From Zhengitettix transpicula (Eukaryota > Arthropoda > Insecta > Orthoptera > Tetrigidae), in NCBI GenBank assembly GCA_037074705.1, contig CM073591.1, forward strand, positions 36,002,587 to 36,066,586: a stretch of DNA of 64,000 bases, in the 5' to 3' direction. Below are positions 22,170 through 33,799 of the stretch, piece after piece. The position numbers were made by a program, and so were the translations under genes. Position 1 is the first letter of the stretch. Every line of letters begins with the position of its first letter. The notes under the pieces were generated by a model. The model was not told the origin of the DNA, did no database searches, and saw only the letters and a list, made by a program, of their open reading frames with translations.

Positions 22170-24137
22170 TTAGATTTTTGACTGAACCACGTGAATAAAG
22201 TCACCTCATCCAAAATTAATAACAGAAGAAACGGAAACACTTCAATATTTTTTCTCAATATTTTTACTCAACGTAATAAGCCATGTAAATAAGAAATTTG
22301 TTATTATTTGATGTTAAATAATAAAACTTAAAAATCTGCAATATTTCGTTTGTCTACATCTCGAATTTAATATTCAATCTGCCTCATATTTGCAGAAATA
22401 TTATTTTTTTGTGATTAAAAATTAATATATCTCTGTCTCATTCCTTTATTCCTCAGATGTTTTGAAAGAAGTTCTTATCCATAGATTTTAATGCAGTTCT
22501 ACAAAGATTCACACTTTAACTGTCTTTGCTTGCCTCATTTATATTCTTCACCTAGATTCCCAAGATGATTCTTCCTCTAGAATTTCTATGACTTATAGTT
22601 TTGATGAGTAATAAGTAACTAAACTCTATATTTCTTCTAATTCAATTGTTCTCGAATAAAATATTAATTTAACGATTACACGGTCTATCATTTTTCCCAG
22701 AAAATATGAACTAAGGTTTAAATCTCACTTTTAAATATTTAATTAAAACTGTCAAAAATAACCTGAAAATATATCCTATGTTTACGAGAAACCTGACTGG
22801 GATATAAAATTTACATAATTTGTACTCTAGTACTGGCACCCAATTTTTTTATACGAAGTATGTGTGAAAATTCAAAAATAATTTGCAGTAGTGCAAAGAA
22901 GGTTCATGTTTTTCTACCCAGTCTTTCGACTCAGCGACGTTGTATAATTGTTTTTAGAAATCATCAAATATATGTCTTTATTATTTCTTTTTAAAATTCG
23001 TCAATATTTGTCAAATTAAAGTAATATTTTCTGAAAAAAAATGTAAAGATTTAACGAACTTCACGTTACACATTTTAACCTCAACGTTGTCCCTAATTTA
23101 CGCGTTTAACCTAACCGGTGTAAAATTGCAGGCCAGAAGCACTTAAGCCTTGCAGTAAACTTTTAGGTACTTAGTTTTACGCTCACAAAATTACGCTGTA
23201 AAATTTAGGTAGCTCGGGTTTGCGGCGGCATCATCTCATCTTCTTCGACATAATTAAGACGAAAAAAAGACGTAAACTTACTACCAGGTATTTTTATTTA
23301 ATCCCTATTAAGACTGAACATTTTATCCTAAAATCAAAATATATCTCACTCGATTCGTCTTCAAATACACGGTGGGCCATGAGCGACTCCTTATTTTCGC
23401 ACTCCCAACTCTATTTTCGCTTGAACTTCTGTTTCCTCCTGGTTTATGTTGATTTTCGTCGTTCAAAAATACCTTAAAAAATCAATATCGTACCATTTAC
23501 TAAATGACTTATAAGAACGTGAAACCATTTGTGAAACAACTATACTTATGGCCACACTTTATATTCTTTTTCAAAATGATGAATTTAATGTGACTGCATT
23601 GTAACCATAATCTAATATTGGCTCTCCACACATTGAACAGGAAATATATTTTCTAAATCACTCATAGTGATATTAAAAATTTAGGATTTCATACTGACGA
23701 AGGATATGTACAAGTTTCAGTTTCTACATTATTACTATTCTACAAAACTAATTGACTAACCTCGCCTTTATATCGAAAGTTATAAGACATTTATAATTTT
23801 TAATGTATTATTTAAATTTTCACAGTGAACGTTAAATTATTTTATTGGGATTTCCAGATTTATTTAATGTAAATGTATGCTTATTCATGGAATTATACTG
23901 TGTATAGTACAATATTGTGGTTATCAGGTTTGAATTTATTTATACGAAAATATCGTCAATTTGTATTGTTTTCTTCGGCAGTATAAATCCTTTTCCTTTA
24001 TGTATGAAAAATTACTGCAATTATTATTTGAAAACTGTTTGTCCCGTATTTTATCCTATAATCTATTAATTAATTCAGGTATTTTGTAATACGAAATATT
24101 TTTTCTTACCTTAGGTATTTTATTTTTTGATTTAAAT

Positions 24138-24168
<31 letters not shown>

Positions 24169-24985
24169 TTGAAATATTCTATGTAAAATAAAAAAATTGG
24201 AATTTACGAACATAAAAAATTATTGTAAATAATTTAAATACAGTATATGAATGAGAATTAAAGGAAGCTTTATATATACTATATGTATATAATATTTAGT
24301 CGTTTAACATTAAAATTTTATATTTGCAATTTTTAAATTCATAATTATACGCATAATATTTTTATTTTTTCAGTTTTATTTAACATTCACGTTTCATTCA
24401 TGTATCTGACGTGGCATATTTTCTAAATCAAGGCGTATAGGTATCAATAAATAAACAAAACTTTGCAAAGTAATTTGAGTATCATCATTTTTACTTAATG
24501 AAGCTCAAAAGTTTATATCTTTTCGCGATTATTAGTCTTAATCTTCTCCGCGTTTTTTATTTTACCGTTGAGAAAAAACTTTATTATTTGTTCTGGTTTA
24601 TAGAAATCTCACCTAGTCTAAATCTCATGTTTTCATTTCTGCTACTCAGATTGAAAGCACATTCACAGAGTAATTATGAATTCTTATCTAAGAAATCTGT
24701 ATACGTGACATATTTGACTCCAGTTCCACTAGAATTTAACTACTCAGAGCCTTGGATTTAAAGGAACTGTTCTTGCTCGTCCAGGAATCATTGTTAAGAA
24801 AATTTATTGCTTTTTTCTGTGTTCCATCATGATACGGAACAGTTTGTTCCTGGACATGGCACTCGGATTCCAATGTGGCAAGCTGATAAACAGAATAAAT
24901 AATACTAGACAAATTCTGGCGGACTTATATTGCAAATGTGATCATAAAATCAGTCAACGGCCAACCGTAATTTTTAAACAGGTTA
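22170..24985. other. AT-rich spacer, no gene recognised
   Basis: Long low-GC stretch with an (AT)n run at 24137-24163. ORFs at 23220-23477 and 24498-24761 have no recognisable motif and the composition of background. Confidence 0.5.
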
Positions 24986-24987
24986 GG

Positions 24988-25341
24988 TTATATAAACGAG
25001 ACCATATTTGTAAGTTTTGAGGCGACTTGGCTTGCTTGCTCCGGCTTTGTCCATCCTTGGTTCCTTCCTCTGGAGCATATGAAGACGTATTCCCAGAGGC
25101 GCTCAATCAGTGGCTTATCAGAGAGCAGCCCCTTACTGGAGCGACTCATTAATGGTGGAGGTTTTGGAATTCTCGAGGTTGATGAACTTCCTTCCGCTCG
25201 CTTAGCATTTGTTCCCATTCTCCGTGGAACGCTCATGGAATTCCTTTTAACACCAGGATGCTTAACACTGCTCGGTATGAATGAAATTGCTTGATTTAAT
25301 CGCCCAGAAATGGAACGATGTCTTAACTGTTGAAGGTCCAT
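24988..25341 (-). CDS. Candidate protein-coding exon or retrocopy fragment
   Basis: 117 codons are open on the minus strand in a GC-richer patch. The translation looks protein-like rather than random: a basic, Ser/Arg-rich head (MDLQQLRHRSISGRLNQA, VKHPGVKRNSMSVPRR), a GSSSTSRIPKPPPLMSRSS stretch, then KGLLSDKPLIERLWEYV. The ATG has a good context (aaaATGG) and follows cttcag, a possible splice acceptor or 5' UTR. The basic tail with repeated R-x-S sites followed by a 'LSDK' box vaguely recalls the N-terminus of kinetochore Ndc80 proteins, but I do not claim identity. A clear splice donor is not seen, and the last 30 codons may be read-through. Confidence 0.4.
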   Translation of the reverse strand: MDLQQLRHRSISGRLNQAISFIPSSVKHPGVKRNSMSVPRRMGTNAKRAEGSSSTSRIPKPPPLMSRSSKGLLSDKPLIERLWEYVFICSRGRNQGWTKPEQASQVASKLTNMVSFI

Positions 25342-25349
25342 ATTTTCTG

Positions 25350-26070
25350 AAGACTTAAGATGCCAACGAAATTCATAAGATAACCTTCAACTATGGAGGA
25401 GTTCTTAATCTTTGTAACTGATTCCTTATTAGATGGAATACCTTCAGATAACCTGCTGACGGGAAATGTTTTAATTGAAACAATACATCGTAATAAAAAC
25501 TCGTTAGTGAGTCAGATCCTCATTAGTAACTTACATGGCCGAATGTGATAAGCAGAATCTCTTGTTTTAACCTTTGTTTGAACGTTTGGAAGCAGGTATT
25601 TATAATTATAGGTGTCCGACACTCACTGATATTTAATTTCTGCGTCATTGACACGATTTAAGAATTTTTAGCCTCTGTTTTTTTGTTAAGATAATGTTAA
25701 CAATACAAATTGTGGTATCATCGAGTATCTCCTTTGCAATTTTGTCGACAAAAATTTTCCAATTGGCCTTAAAATCAGATGCAAAGTGACCACTGTCGTA
25801 AGAATGGTTTTCTTGAGTAACCAAAGACGTGCCGACGCCGGAAAACCAACGGTTGATCAAAAACAACTTTTTTGCTCGGACCACGTGGGTTGACATTTAT
25901 TCCCAGGCGGAGGAAATGTAGTGTAACAATCCAGAGGCTCGCAGGGCATTTTCCCCTTCGGAGAGATTGTGTTATTAGTATTGCTTTTGCACGAAAAGCC
26001 GACAGAAACAGGGCAAAAGATTATCTCATTGCCTCTTTCTGTCAAAGAATGACCATAATGAAAAAAAACT
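25350..26070. other. Spacer with short minus-strand ORFs
   Basis: Two overlapping minus-strand ORFs (25645-25896 and 25857-26093) have no recognised domain. The right one runs into the family A copy, so its end is artefactual. Confidence 0.4.
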
Positions 26071-26081
26071 GACGGGATAGT

Positions 26082-26483
26082 AAGCCGAGGCACCTCGGCC
26101 TGTTCTAAAAGGTGTATGTTCCGGGGTCACAGACCTTGGGCATACGGTAAGAGTTGTCCGCTATTCCCATTGGAATAATCGGCCAGCTGCCTCCTAAACT
26201 GGTCGAGGCACGGATAAGAGAATGCTGCGCCCCCACAGAAAACTCCTCTCCCGCCATCGGAAGGGCGTGGGACAAGTACCAAATGCCCGACCTACCTGAT
26301 GCAGGTTTTTCTAGGGTTTACCCTCCATTTCTTTAGGCTAATGCCGGGTAGGATCTTAAAATATAGCCCGGGGGCCCTAGTTAACCCTTGGCTACCTTCC
26401 TCTACCCTTCCAAATCCCTTCCTATGCTATTAAAGGGGAGGTGCCCAACGTGGATCACCCTCATGTAGCCTGTTGCCCTAAAA
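26082..26483 (+). mobile_element. Family A retroposon, 5' truncated
   Basis: Starts at agccgaggcacctcggcctg, keeps every downstream block (ggtgtatgttccggggtc, cctcctaaactggtcgagg, gggcgtgggacaagtacc, gccgggtaggat, agcccgggggccctag) and ends cctgttgccctaaaa. There is a small internal deletion around cttccaaatccc relative to the copy at 6250. Its A tail is short. Confidence 0.85.
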
Positions 26484-26987
26484 AGTAAAAGACTATAGAA
26501 GCGAAAGACGCCGCTTGCTAACTACTTGTGGACCGACGTTATGTGAGCAAATTCCGCAATAAATTCTTTAGTTATTTTTCTTATGAAAATTATTCAGTTG
26601 TATTAAAATTAAAGTTTAATTCTGTCAGTGTATAAAATTTTATAAATATAATATATCCATTCGTTATGAGGCTTTGAAGAGAAATGAATATGTCGAAGAA
26701 TACGACGAAAGCTTCCGTTAAATTATTATAACAAATGGATATATTGTATCTATGAAATGTTATTAATTTACAGGATTCAAGGGTTAATTTTAATATGTTT
26801 TAAATTGAATACAAATATGGTTCAATTGGATTTTTTAAATTTAGTTTTCCAACAATCACGATTTTTCTTGAAAAACTGCGATAATTATTATTTTTCATTA
26901 AAACGGTGGCTCGTACATTGCATAGATAAAATGTAATGTTTAATTTATGTAATAAATTGGAAATGCTATTGAAAACATTTTTAATCA

Positions 26988-27385
26988 AAAAATGTATGAA
27001 TTAATTTGTCAAGAAATTTGGAAAGTAATTTTAAATTATTTGTAAATAAAACCTTATTTGTAAAAAAAATTAATTCGCTTTTTACAAATAATACCACATC
27101 CTTCAGTGTACTAATCAGCTTCACTGTTTCCTATAACAGAGGTCCCGGGTTCGAACCCCGGCGAGTGTGTGAATGTTGTTTCCATACCGATAAACTCCTA
27201 CAAAAATTACTTCCCGTTAGAGAAATTCAACAAAGTAGATTGTCAGTAATAAACTATCCGTTGATGCGATTTTAAATGTTTAAAATAATTATATAAGAAA
27301 AAAAATCAGAAAAACATAAATTAATATATTTATTAAACTCTAGGTTCAGTCAGTCACCAATTAAAGAACTTGTGCTTTTTTTAAA
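26988..27385 (+). repeat. Family S repeat with tRNA-like arms, uninterrupted
   Basis: Sister of 6705-7520 without the LINE insertion. The tRNA-like block has a perfect T-arm (CCGGG TTCGAAC CCCGG, 27145-27161), an anticodon-like arm CTGTT/AACAG (27124-27139) with a 6-nt loop, and a D-arm-like tgtactaatcagc (about 27107). The acceptor stem does not pair. The 89-codon ORF across it is the translated repeat. Confidence 0.7.
27105..27165 (+). other. tRNA-like block, not a tRNA gene
   Basis: Perfect 5-bp T-stem with the canonical TTCGAAC loop and a 5-bp anticodon-like stem. There is no acceptor stem, and the anticodon loop is one base short. Likely a fossil pol III promoter. Confidence 0.6.
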
Positions 27386-27389
27386 GCAT

Positions 27390-28645
27390 TAATTCAATAT
27401 TAATAGTTGAAGAAGCTTTCTGTTTTTGCCATAATCATCTTCAATTTTAAGATTTTTAAGGGCTAAAAAAATTGCATATGAAATAAATAGTTAAATTTTT
27501 CAATCTAATTTAGAACCATAGTATTTACTGACACAATTATAATTAAAATATTTAAAATATTTACAATATAACAGTACTGATGTTAAATACACACATTCAA
27601 TTTATCTATTTTGTTCCTTACTAACAAGTACCTGATCAGAAAGTTAATCTATCGGAATTCCTGATAACAGATTAATGTTAAGCTAATTCGGAAATCCGGA
27701 TTGAGCCGTTAACGACAAATTGGTCCATGTTATTCATGAACATTGTCCGAAAATAAATTTAGACAGATTTAAAGTAAAATATAGTCTCCAACTAATAGTT
27801 GTAAACTCGGTACTGTTCGGAGTTACTAATGAAGGTGTCCTATATTATCGCTAAAATGAGAAGATGATCTGCATACCACACAGTTGTATTGAACTAGCAC
27901 GAGACCGTGAATGAATCATCCAGAAACTTGTCATCTGAAGAAGGCCAAGCAGAGATAACAGCAGGATGGATTGACAGCCAGCCATTACCATTCATTTAAA
28001 TTCTTCTCCGCGTGGTATCTATCCCAGACGTCAACTTCACATACCTTTTTTTGTATTTCTTACTCTCTTTCTACGAAGCGCCACTATGGCTCGATGTCAA
28101 TGGAAATTGCATATGTTGTTTCTTTAATTGCAACTTTCGTGTCGTTACTAAGTGAAAGATTCCTGCCATGAATATTTTTAAATTATTCATGTGGACTTTG
28201 TCACTAATCTATGTATAATTAGTGTTTAAACTATGAGACGATTAATTCATTCATCAACGATTGGAGTTAAGCTGCGGGAAATCTATTATCATTGCAACTT
28301 GAAGCCAACACGATCTCAAAAGTGTTTCATCATATTGCGTCATCGGTTTATCTTGAGTCATAATTCATTTAGAAATATTTACTGTCGTTGGTGACCAGCT
28401 TCAGATCTAAAATATACGTACACATGTTCTCTATATCAACGCATATATTATTTAAAATCTTAATCAACCATTGTTTCAATATATTCTTTTTTTATGAGCG
28501 TTTTGTAAAGTCTTCAATTGGACCTCGTATTGAACATTTTTCATCTCACTCTTGACACTTGTTAATGGCAGTTTTCCTGAAAGTATCTCAACAAATTGTA
28601 CCGTACTCAAAACACATTTTGTGTTGCTTATGTTTTTAGTCTCCT
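27390..28645. other. AT-rich spacer, nothing recognised
   Basis: No repeat family or domain seen. ORF 27971-28171 has no motif. Confidence 0.5.
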
Positions 28646-28650
28646 TAGCA

Positions 28651-28790
28651 CCTGAAGAAAGGAACAAGGTTTCCAGTAACGTTGTGTGGTATTTATAACA
28701 TCTCTTTTGTCTGTTTTTTGCTATTTTATCTTATTAATTTTCAAAAGAGACGTATATTTTTCATTTTAATAGTTACATTTAATTAATTCG
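28651..28790 (+). repeat. Family P unit
   Basis: CCTGAAGAAAGGAACAAGG (core CTGAAGA 28652-28658), hairpin GGAA/TTCC, then GTAAC (28676-28680, mutated GAAAC), gttgtgtggtatttata, ttttgtctgttttttgctat and the end block ttttcaaaagagacgtat. It has the same order as the interrupted unit around 8500/9570, and is a good template for reading that one. Confidence 0.6.
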
Positions 28791-28950
28791 AGACCAGCAG
28801 AAGTGCTTTCTATAAAGGTCAGCTCTATAGTCATGAAAGTTATTAATCCTTAAATTAGGACGTTGAGAATGTGATTCAGTAAGTTTTAGGTGAGGCTGTG
28901 TTTAGGCGTATAAAACGTCTTGCGAATGCTCGCATGGCACCAGGAGTCGA

Positions 28951-29022
28951 AGAGGGTAGGTCAGTGGTTATAGCAAACTATTATTAATTGGTGGTTTAGG
29001 TTCGATTCGCTGTTCTCTCCAG
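28951..29022 (+). other. tRNA-like sequence (pseudo-tRNA or SINE head)
   Basis: A-box-like TAGGTCAGTGGTTATAGC (28957-28974) and B box GGTTCGATTCG (28999-29009) lie 24 bases apart, close to the spacing of a tRNA gene. Acceptor and anticodon stems do not pair convincingly. It is not related in sequence to the family S block. Confidence 0.45.
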
Positions 29023-29339
29023 AAATTTCTATCCTAAAATATTAATTAACTTTTATAGCTTTATTTATTTTAGTTCGAAATTTTGAAATCGTCGTTGGAT
29101 TTGCGTGGATTCTCTTAACCTACTACAAAACGATATGTAAATGACAAGTCTAAATATACCGTATAAAAATTTCTTATCAGTCCGTGCAAAACTTCAAATG
29201 CTATGGTTTCACTCGTGGTGCAACTTCATCTTAGTAATTGTCGTTGATGGAGTGATTGAGGTTGGCGACCAACGCGTCTCGAGTGAATGAACTTTAGGTA
29301 TTGCTGTTTGGTTGGGTTATTTTAATATTTACCTTAGGA

Positions 29340-29820
29340 AGTGTTTCCCACAGTTATGAATGACGGGGGACGACTTCACGAATGCGTCGTAATTCAATTA
29401 TCAAGGGTCCCCGTGGCTTGGTTTTTTTCCTCTGCTGCTGTTGTTATTATTTTGAGAAGGGAAAGAGGCCGACTTCCGGCGGCGGATGTCATGCTTGTTC
29501 CACATTAAGCACGCTTCTCTCAAATTAATAAAGCGTACGTTGTTTGTGTGTTGGTCGGCACTACCCCCTACCCTGGTAATGTGGGGGCGGTTGACGGTGG
29601 AAAAAGGAAGAGAAAGGAAAGCACATCAGCACTTCATAAATCGCGGCGTGCCTCTGCCACTGCGGTGCCCTTGATTTATGGGACACGAGACTTGGAAGAA
29701 CCGGAGGTAATTACTAGCGACGTCCACATGAATTACGGTTGCGTCTTGTCGCACACACGTAGCACCGAACTTATCTGGGTCATTTCAAGAGACTTAGTTT
29801 CTCGACGTCTTCATTTAAAT
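29340..29820. other. GC-elevated unique island
   Basis: CpG-containing sequence (ggcggcggatgtc, aatcgcggcgtgcc, gaggtaattactagcgacg) with two overlapping plus ORFs (29486-29674, 29548-29874) and no recognised domain. It matches no repeat here. Candidate exon or regulatory element on composition alone. Confidence 0.3.
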
Positions 29821-29829
29821 TTAAATATT

Positions 29830-31135
29830 TTTGTCAAACTCTGGATCAATCAGTTTCCTGAAATTGGAGTCTGAAGAAACTTTCTTCTCTCTAGCACAAT
29901 TTTATCATTGGATTCTCCAAGGAAGGAAAATCAGTTTGTGTGGGTCCAAAGTCGAAATCCTGACTAATTATCTAGAACGTTGTGATGTTGCATTTCTCCG
30001 TTGCTATTTTAAGAGTGTCATATAACTATAAGTAATATCGGAGGGGCTACTCTTGACTGAACGTAAGTCCCCTAAAATTACTTTTAATACGAAAATATAC
30101 AAGAAGCTATGCAAAATAACTTAAAATATTATTTTACATTATATACAAAACGGTCAACACGCTAAAACTTTATTCTAATGCTGAATAAGCTCTTGGGGTG
30201 TAATAATTGATTTCTCAAGCGTCGGCCATCAATTAACAGTCTGGAGGCCCTGAAAACATTCATTAACAGATTCATGCGAAGCTTCCATAAAGCCAACAGT
30301 GATGTTTTGGATACAGTACAGTAATTATAGGTGGCCATATTAAATCTAGTATTTTTCATCCTATTTTGGTTGAGTCGTTCTCCATTTCAATTCAATCAAT
30401 ATTTTTCACGAACTTAAACACTTTATAGTTTCCATGCATTTAAACTTTCTTTCTTTCTGCAGAACTTGCACAATATTACATTAAAATTAGAACAATGAAG
30501 CACATATATTGATAGAAATGACTATAAATTCTTAATAAATAATACTCCACCTTTCTCTGTAGCTGGATTTATTTGTCCCGCAATTTTTCATTAATTTTTT
30601 AAAATAATGTCCTGCGGTGAAACCTGTTGCAATATTTGAAAATTTACCAAAATGTTACTACTCCGCGGCGACTCCAAGATCACAACTCCTTAGTGTGTAG
30701 ATTTACAAATAGCCTTCACGTCCACAAAAACAGGCCGGACGATCCTCCTCATGGACACGTGTCAACACCAGGGTCAGCTTAACCACAGAGCACTACTTCA
30801 TCTCCCAGAAACAATTACTTTTCTTAGTTAGAGAAGAAAAACGATACTGTCTCATTGAGACCTCGTATGCAATGCCAAACTGTAAAAAGCAAAAAGGATT
30901 CAAGTTTCAGGAACATGGAATCATTTTTACCGTGAAATTATTGATTTCAGAAATTTTTTTGAAGCAGTCATTAAAAAATGGAAGCAACGAGGTGTTAATA
31001 CTTCTAAGCAAACAAAGAATTTTTTTTCCATCGCTACAAACCTATCGTAGCCACAAGAATAGAGGCATAGATTTAACAAAATTTCCGTAGCAAATACATT
31101 AAATAACTAAATAAAAACAAACAAATACAAACATA
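29830..31135. other. AT-rich spacer, nothing recognised
   Basis: No repeat copy, domain or RNA gene that I can support. ORF 30872-31090 is unremarkable. Confidence 0.5.
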
Positions 31136-31139
31136 ATTA

Positions 31140-31345
31140 AGTGCTGAATTAAATACGAGACGTTTCTGCAATCCTTGTTGCTTTCGTGAAGGTAATTCAA
31201 AAAATGCAAGATCTCTGTTTTCTGAATCACCTGACGAAAGCAACAAGTATTGCAGAAACATTGTGTGGTTTTTAATTTAGCACTTTTGTCCATTTATTTT
31301 TCTAAATAGTATATTTTTTACACAGACACATTATATTTTATAACT
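31140..31345. repeat. Two family P units head-to-head
   Basis: The left unit on the minus strand (about 31141-31193) and the right unit on the plus strand (31229-31345) form inverted arms. The right core is CTGACGA (31231-31237), hairpin GCAA/TTGC, GAAAC (31255-31259), then attgtgtggtttttaattta, cttttgtccatttattttt and acagacacattatattt. CTGACGA still fits CUGANGA. The left core is mutated (CTTCACGA). The inverted layout resembles the hairpin forms at 36591 and 47768. Confidence 0.55.
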
Positions 31346-31349
31346 TTCA

Positions 31350-32540
31350 CGTTAAATAACATTAAATCCTCATTTTATATATTACTCATCGTGTGAGTCG
31401 TGAAGAAAAGCACTAGAAATCTCAAAATAAAAAATAAAACATTATGATACAAAATGATCGTAAAATTGTGACATCAAATTCGTTACAAACACGCGGTATG
31501 CTATTTTCTTTCAGTAAAACAATGATTTTTGCATTTGCAAACAGTTTCGATTTTTTAGTTTTCCCATTTATAATTAACTATTTACTAGCTTTGGGTAATA
31601 CAATGGTATGTGCTATGATAACTTAATAATTGAAGTACAGTTTCATAAATAACAAATTTACATTATTTAATGAAAATTTAACTTTTTGTTTTCATGCCCG
31701 CATATAAATTTATTATTTGAAGTTAACACAACCAGCTTCAGATCATACATTTTTACAGGAGAATTACGTTATATTATACCTTTGTTTCCTTCTACGTATT
31801 TTCCTCCAGCGATCGTTACTTACGCAGTACATTGGTCGCTGTAATCTACCCCTATTTTCCCTACAAGCCGGATCCCGCCTCAAAGCTTTGAAAATCGCCC
31901 ATAATCCCGCTTTTTCTCTCCGAGCCCTTTAAAGAATCCCTTTTTGGCCAATTAATATTAGCAAGTTCCCTTTGCCTGAAATCTTTGTTAGCACCTGTTG
32001 CACACTTTGAGGTGAATTTACCTGACCTACACGAAGAGGGTCCGTACTCTGAAATCGGGTGAAGGAGAGTAAAAGAAGCCAATTCACTTGTATGTGTCTT
32101 TCTTCAGTATTCTCATCACAAAATGTGATAATGTCTTCCATGATTTGGAACAAACACGCTCTAGCCTAGCTATTCAAATAACCGTAATTATTCTCTTGGA
32201 ACATAAGACAATCGAAATCTGTTTCACACGAGTTTATTTCCCCGTTAATGCCCAAAACTCGTTACTTCACCATTATTCATGGTCGTTCCCTCTCCAATGA
32301 ATGATCATTGTTCTTACAAAGTGGAATATTTAGAATGATACATATATTCTGACTATTGATAAAACTTATAAATAAACATAAGCCATCAGAAAAAATATAT
32401 TTATTTATGGGAAATTAAACTACGTTTCGTCGCTAACTTTGAGACCACTTAAGGTTGAAGTTTAACAAAAGTTTGATAGTCAGGTTATTCTCTCCTGTAA
32501 ATATCTTTTCTCTTACTTCAAAATGGAATGTTAAGAACAT
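31350..32540. other. AT-rich spacer, nothing recognised
   Basis: ORFs on both strands around 31860-32150 carry no motif. No repeat match. Confidence 0.45.
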
Positions 32541-32554
32541 CTCTTTGGTTTTTA

Positions 32555-32808
32555 ATTGAACCAAGATTCCCACGTGCTGAGGCACCTCGGCCTGTCCAAT
32601 TGGAATAGTCGGCCAGTTGCCTCCTAAACTGGTCAAGGCACGGCGAGGGGAAAGCTGCGACGAGTACGAAATTTCCGACCTACCTTTTGCAGGTTTTTCT
32701 AAGGTTTTTCCTGCATCACTTTTAGGCGAATTGCCGGATAGGATTCTAAAACCATAGCCCGGGCCCCTAGTTAACCCTTGGCTACCTTGATCTACCTTTC
32801 CGCATCTT
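32555..32808 (+). mobile_element. Family A/B retroposon, internally deleted and 3' truncated
   Basis: Starts near gaaccaagattcccac, keeps gaggcacctcggcctg, then skips the cataccgta block to ccaattggaatagtcggcc. It continues through ggtttttctaagg, gcatcacttttaggcgaatt and agcccgggcccctag to cttggctaccttgatctacc and stops at ccgcatc. A B-type copy begins immediately, so the 3' end may have been replaced or interrupted by it. Confidence 0.7.
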
Positions 32809-33450
32809 ACACGGCTTCTCCCTGTAAAGACCAGGCACTCCTTTCCATTTGTCTCTCTCTATGGTTTTCCTTCCTTGCTTTATATTCCAGTCAGTATACG
32901 GAAATAGCAGCACCATGGAAGCCTGTGAGAGCTATTCTCTCGCAGGTCACTTTCGAGGGAGCTCTGGAGGTGGTTACCTTTGGGGATGCCTTCTCCTCTC
33001 TCTGGTTTTTTGAACTATGGTTTCCACAAGCCGAGTCACCTCGGCTAATCCTATTGGAGTAGTCGGCCATCTGCCACCTAAACAGGTCTATGCTGCAAAT
33101 CCACATCAAACCCCACTTTCACCATGGCTGGGACAAGTACCAAATGCCCAACGCACCTCATGCAGGTTTCTCGAAGGTTTTCCTTGCATCACTTTTAGGT
33201 GAATTGCACGACCCCACAGCAAACCCCTCACCCGCCATCGGAAGGTCGTGGGACAAGTACGAAATGCCCGACCTGCAGGTTTTTATAGGGTTTGTCCTGC
33301 ATTACTTTTGGGTGAATGCCGGGTAGGATCCTTAAACTAAAGCTCGGGCGCCCTAGTTAACCCTTCCGCATCCCCTATTTCACTCCATTTCTTATGCTAA
33401 AAGAGGGGAGTTGCCACTATGTGGATTACCCTATACATAGCCTGTCTACT
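32808..33450 (+). mobile_element. B-type retroposon copy
   Basis: Begins at cttacacggcttctccctgt, a block also found (reversed) near 3290 where the element extends further 5', so this copy is 5' truncated. It carries the YTASPCKDQALLSICLS frame, tttggggatgcc, ccgagtcacctcgg, tttctcgaaggttttccttg, a second round of the cgtgggacaagtac/gcaggttttt blocks, gccgggtaggatcc, and ends gtggattaccctatacatag. The internal duplication of the gcaggttt segment shows it is composite. Confidence 0.65.
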
Positions 33451-33799
33451 CCTTATTCTTCCTTTCTTTTATTTCGGTGTTCGTTAATACGTTAAATATT
33501 TCCATTGGAATAGTGGAATTGTGTTTTTTTCTGACTGGGCCATCCTGATGAAGCCATTGTCATATCAACAGTTGGTTGTCAGCCATAGCTATGACCTAGT
33601 CTTTAACCACAATTTTAGAGAACTTTTATTTACTGCATTGTGCTATTTTTATACATTTCGTTAGTAAAGTGGAAATCTACTCTTAATTCATTAAGTATTT
33701 TGCACTTAGATGTTTTTCTTAATAAAGGTACCGGTACAAATCATGTGAAAAAAAATACTCAGAATCATCAAAAGCGGCATTGGGGGAGAAGAAAATAGT

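Noticed and set aside
28951..29022. Functional tRNA gene
   Set aside because: A and B boxes are good but the stems do not pair. It is best seen as a pseudo-tRNA or SINE head.
33537..33590. CTGATGA near 33548 as another hammerhead core
   Set aside because: No GAAA follows a pairing hairpin, and it lacks the gttgtg tail.
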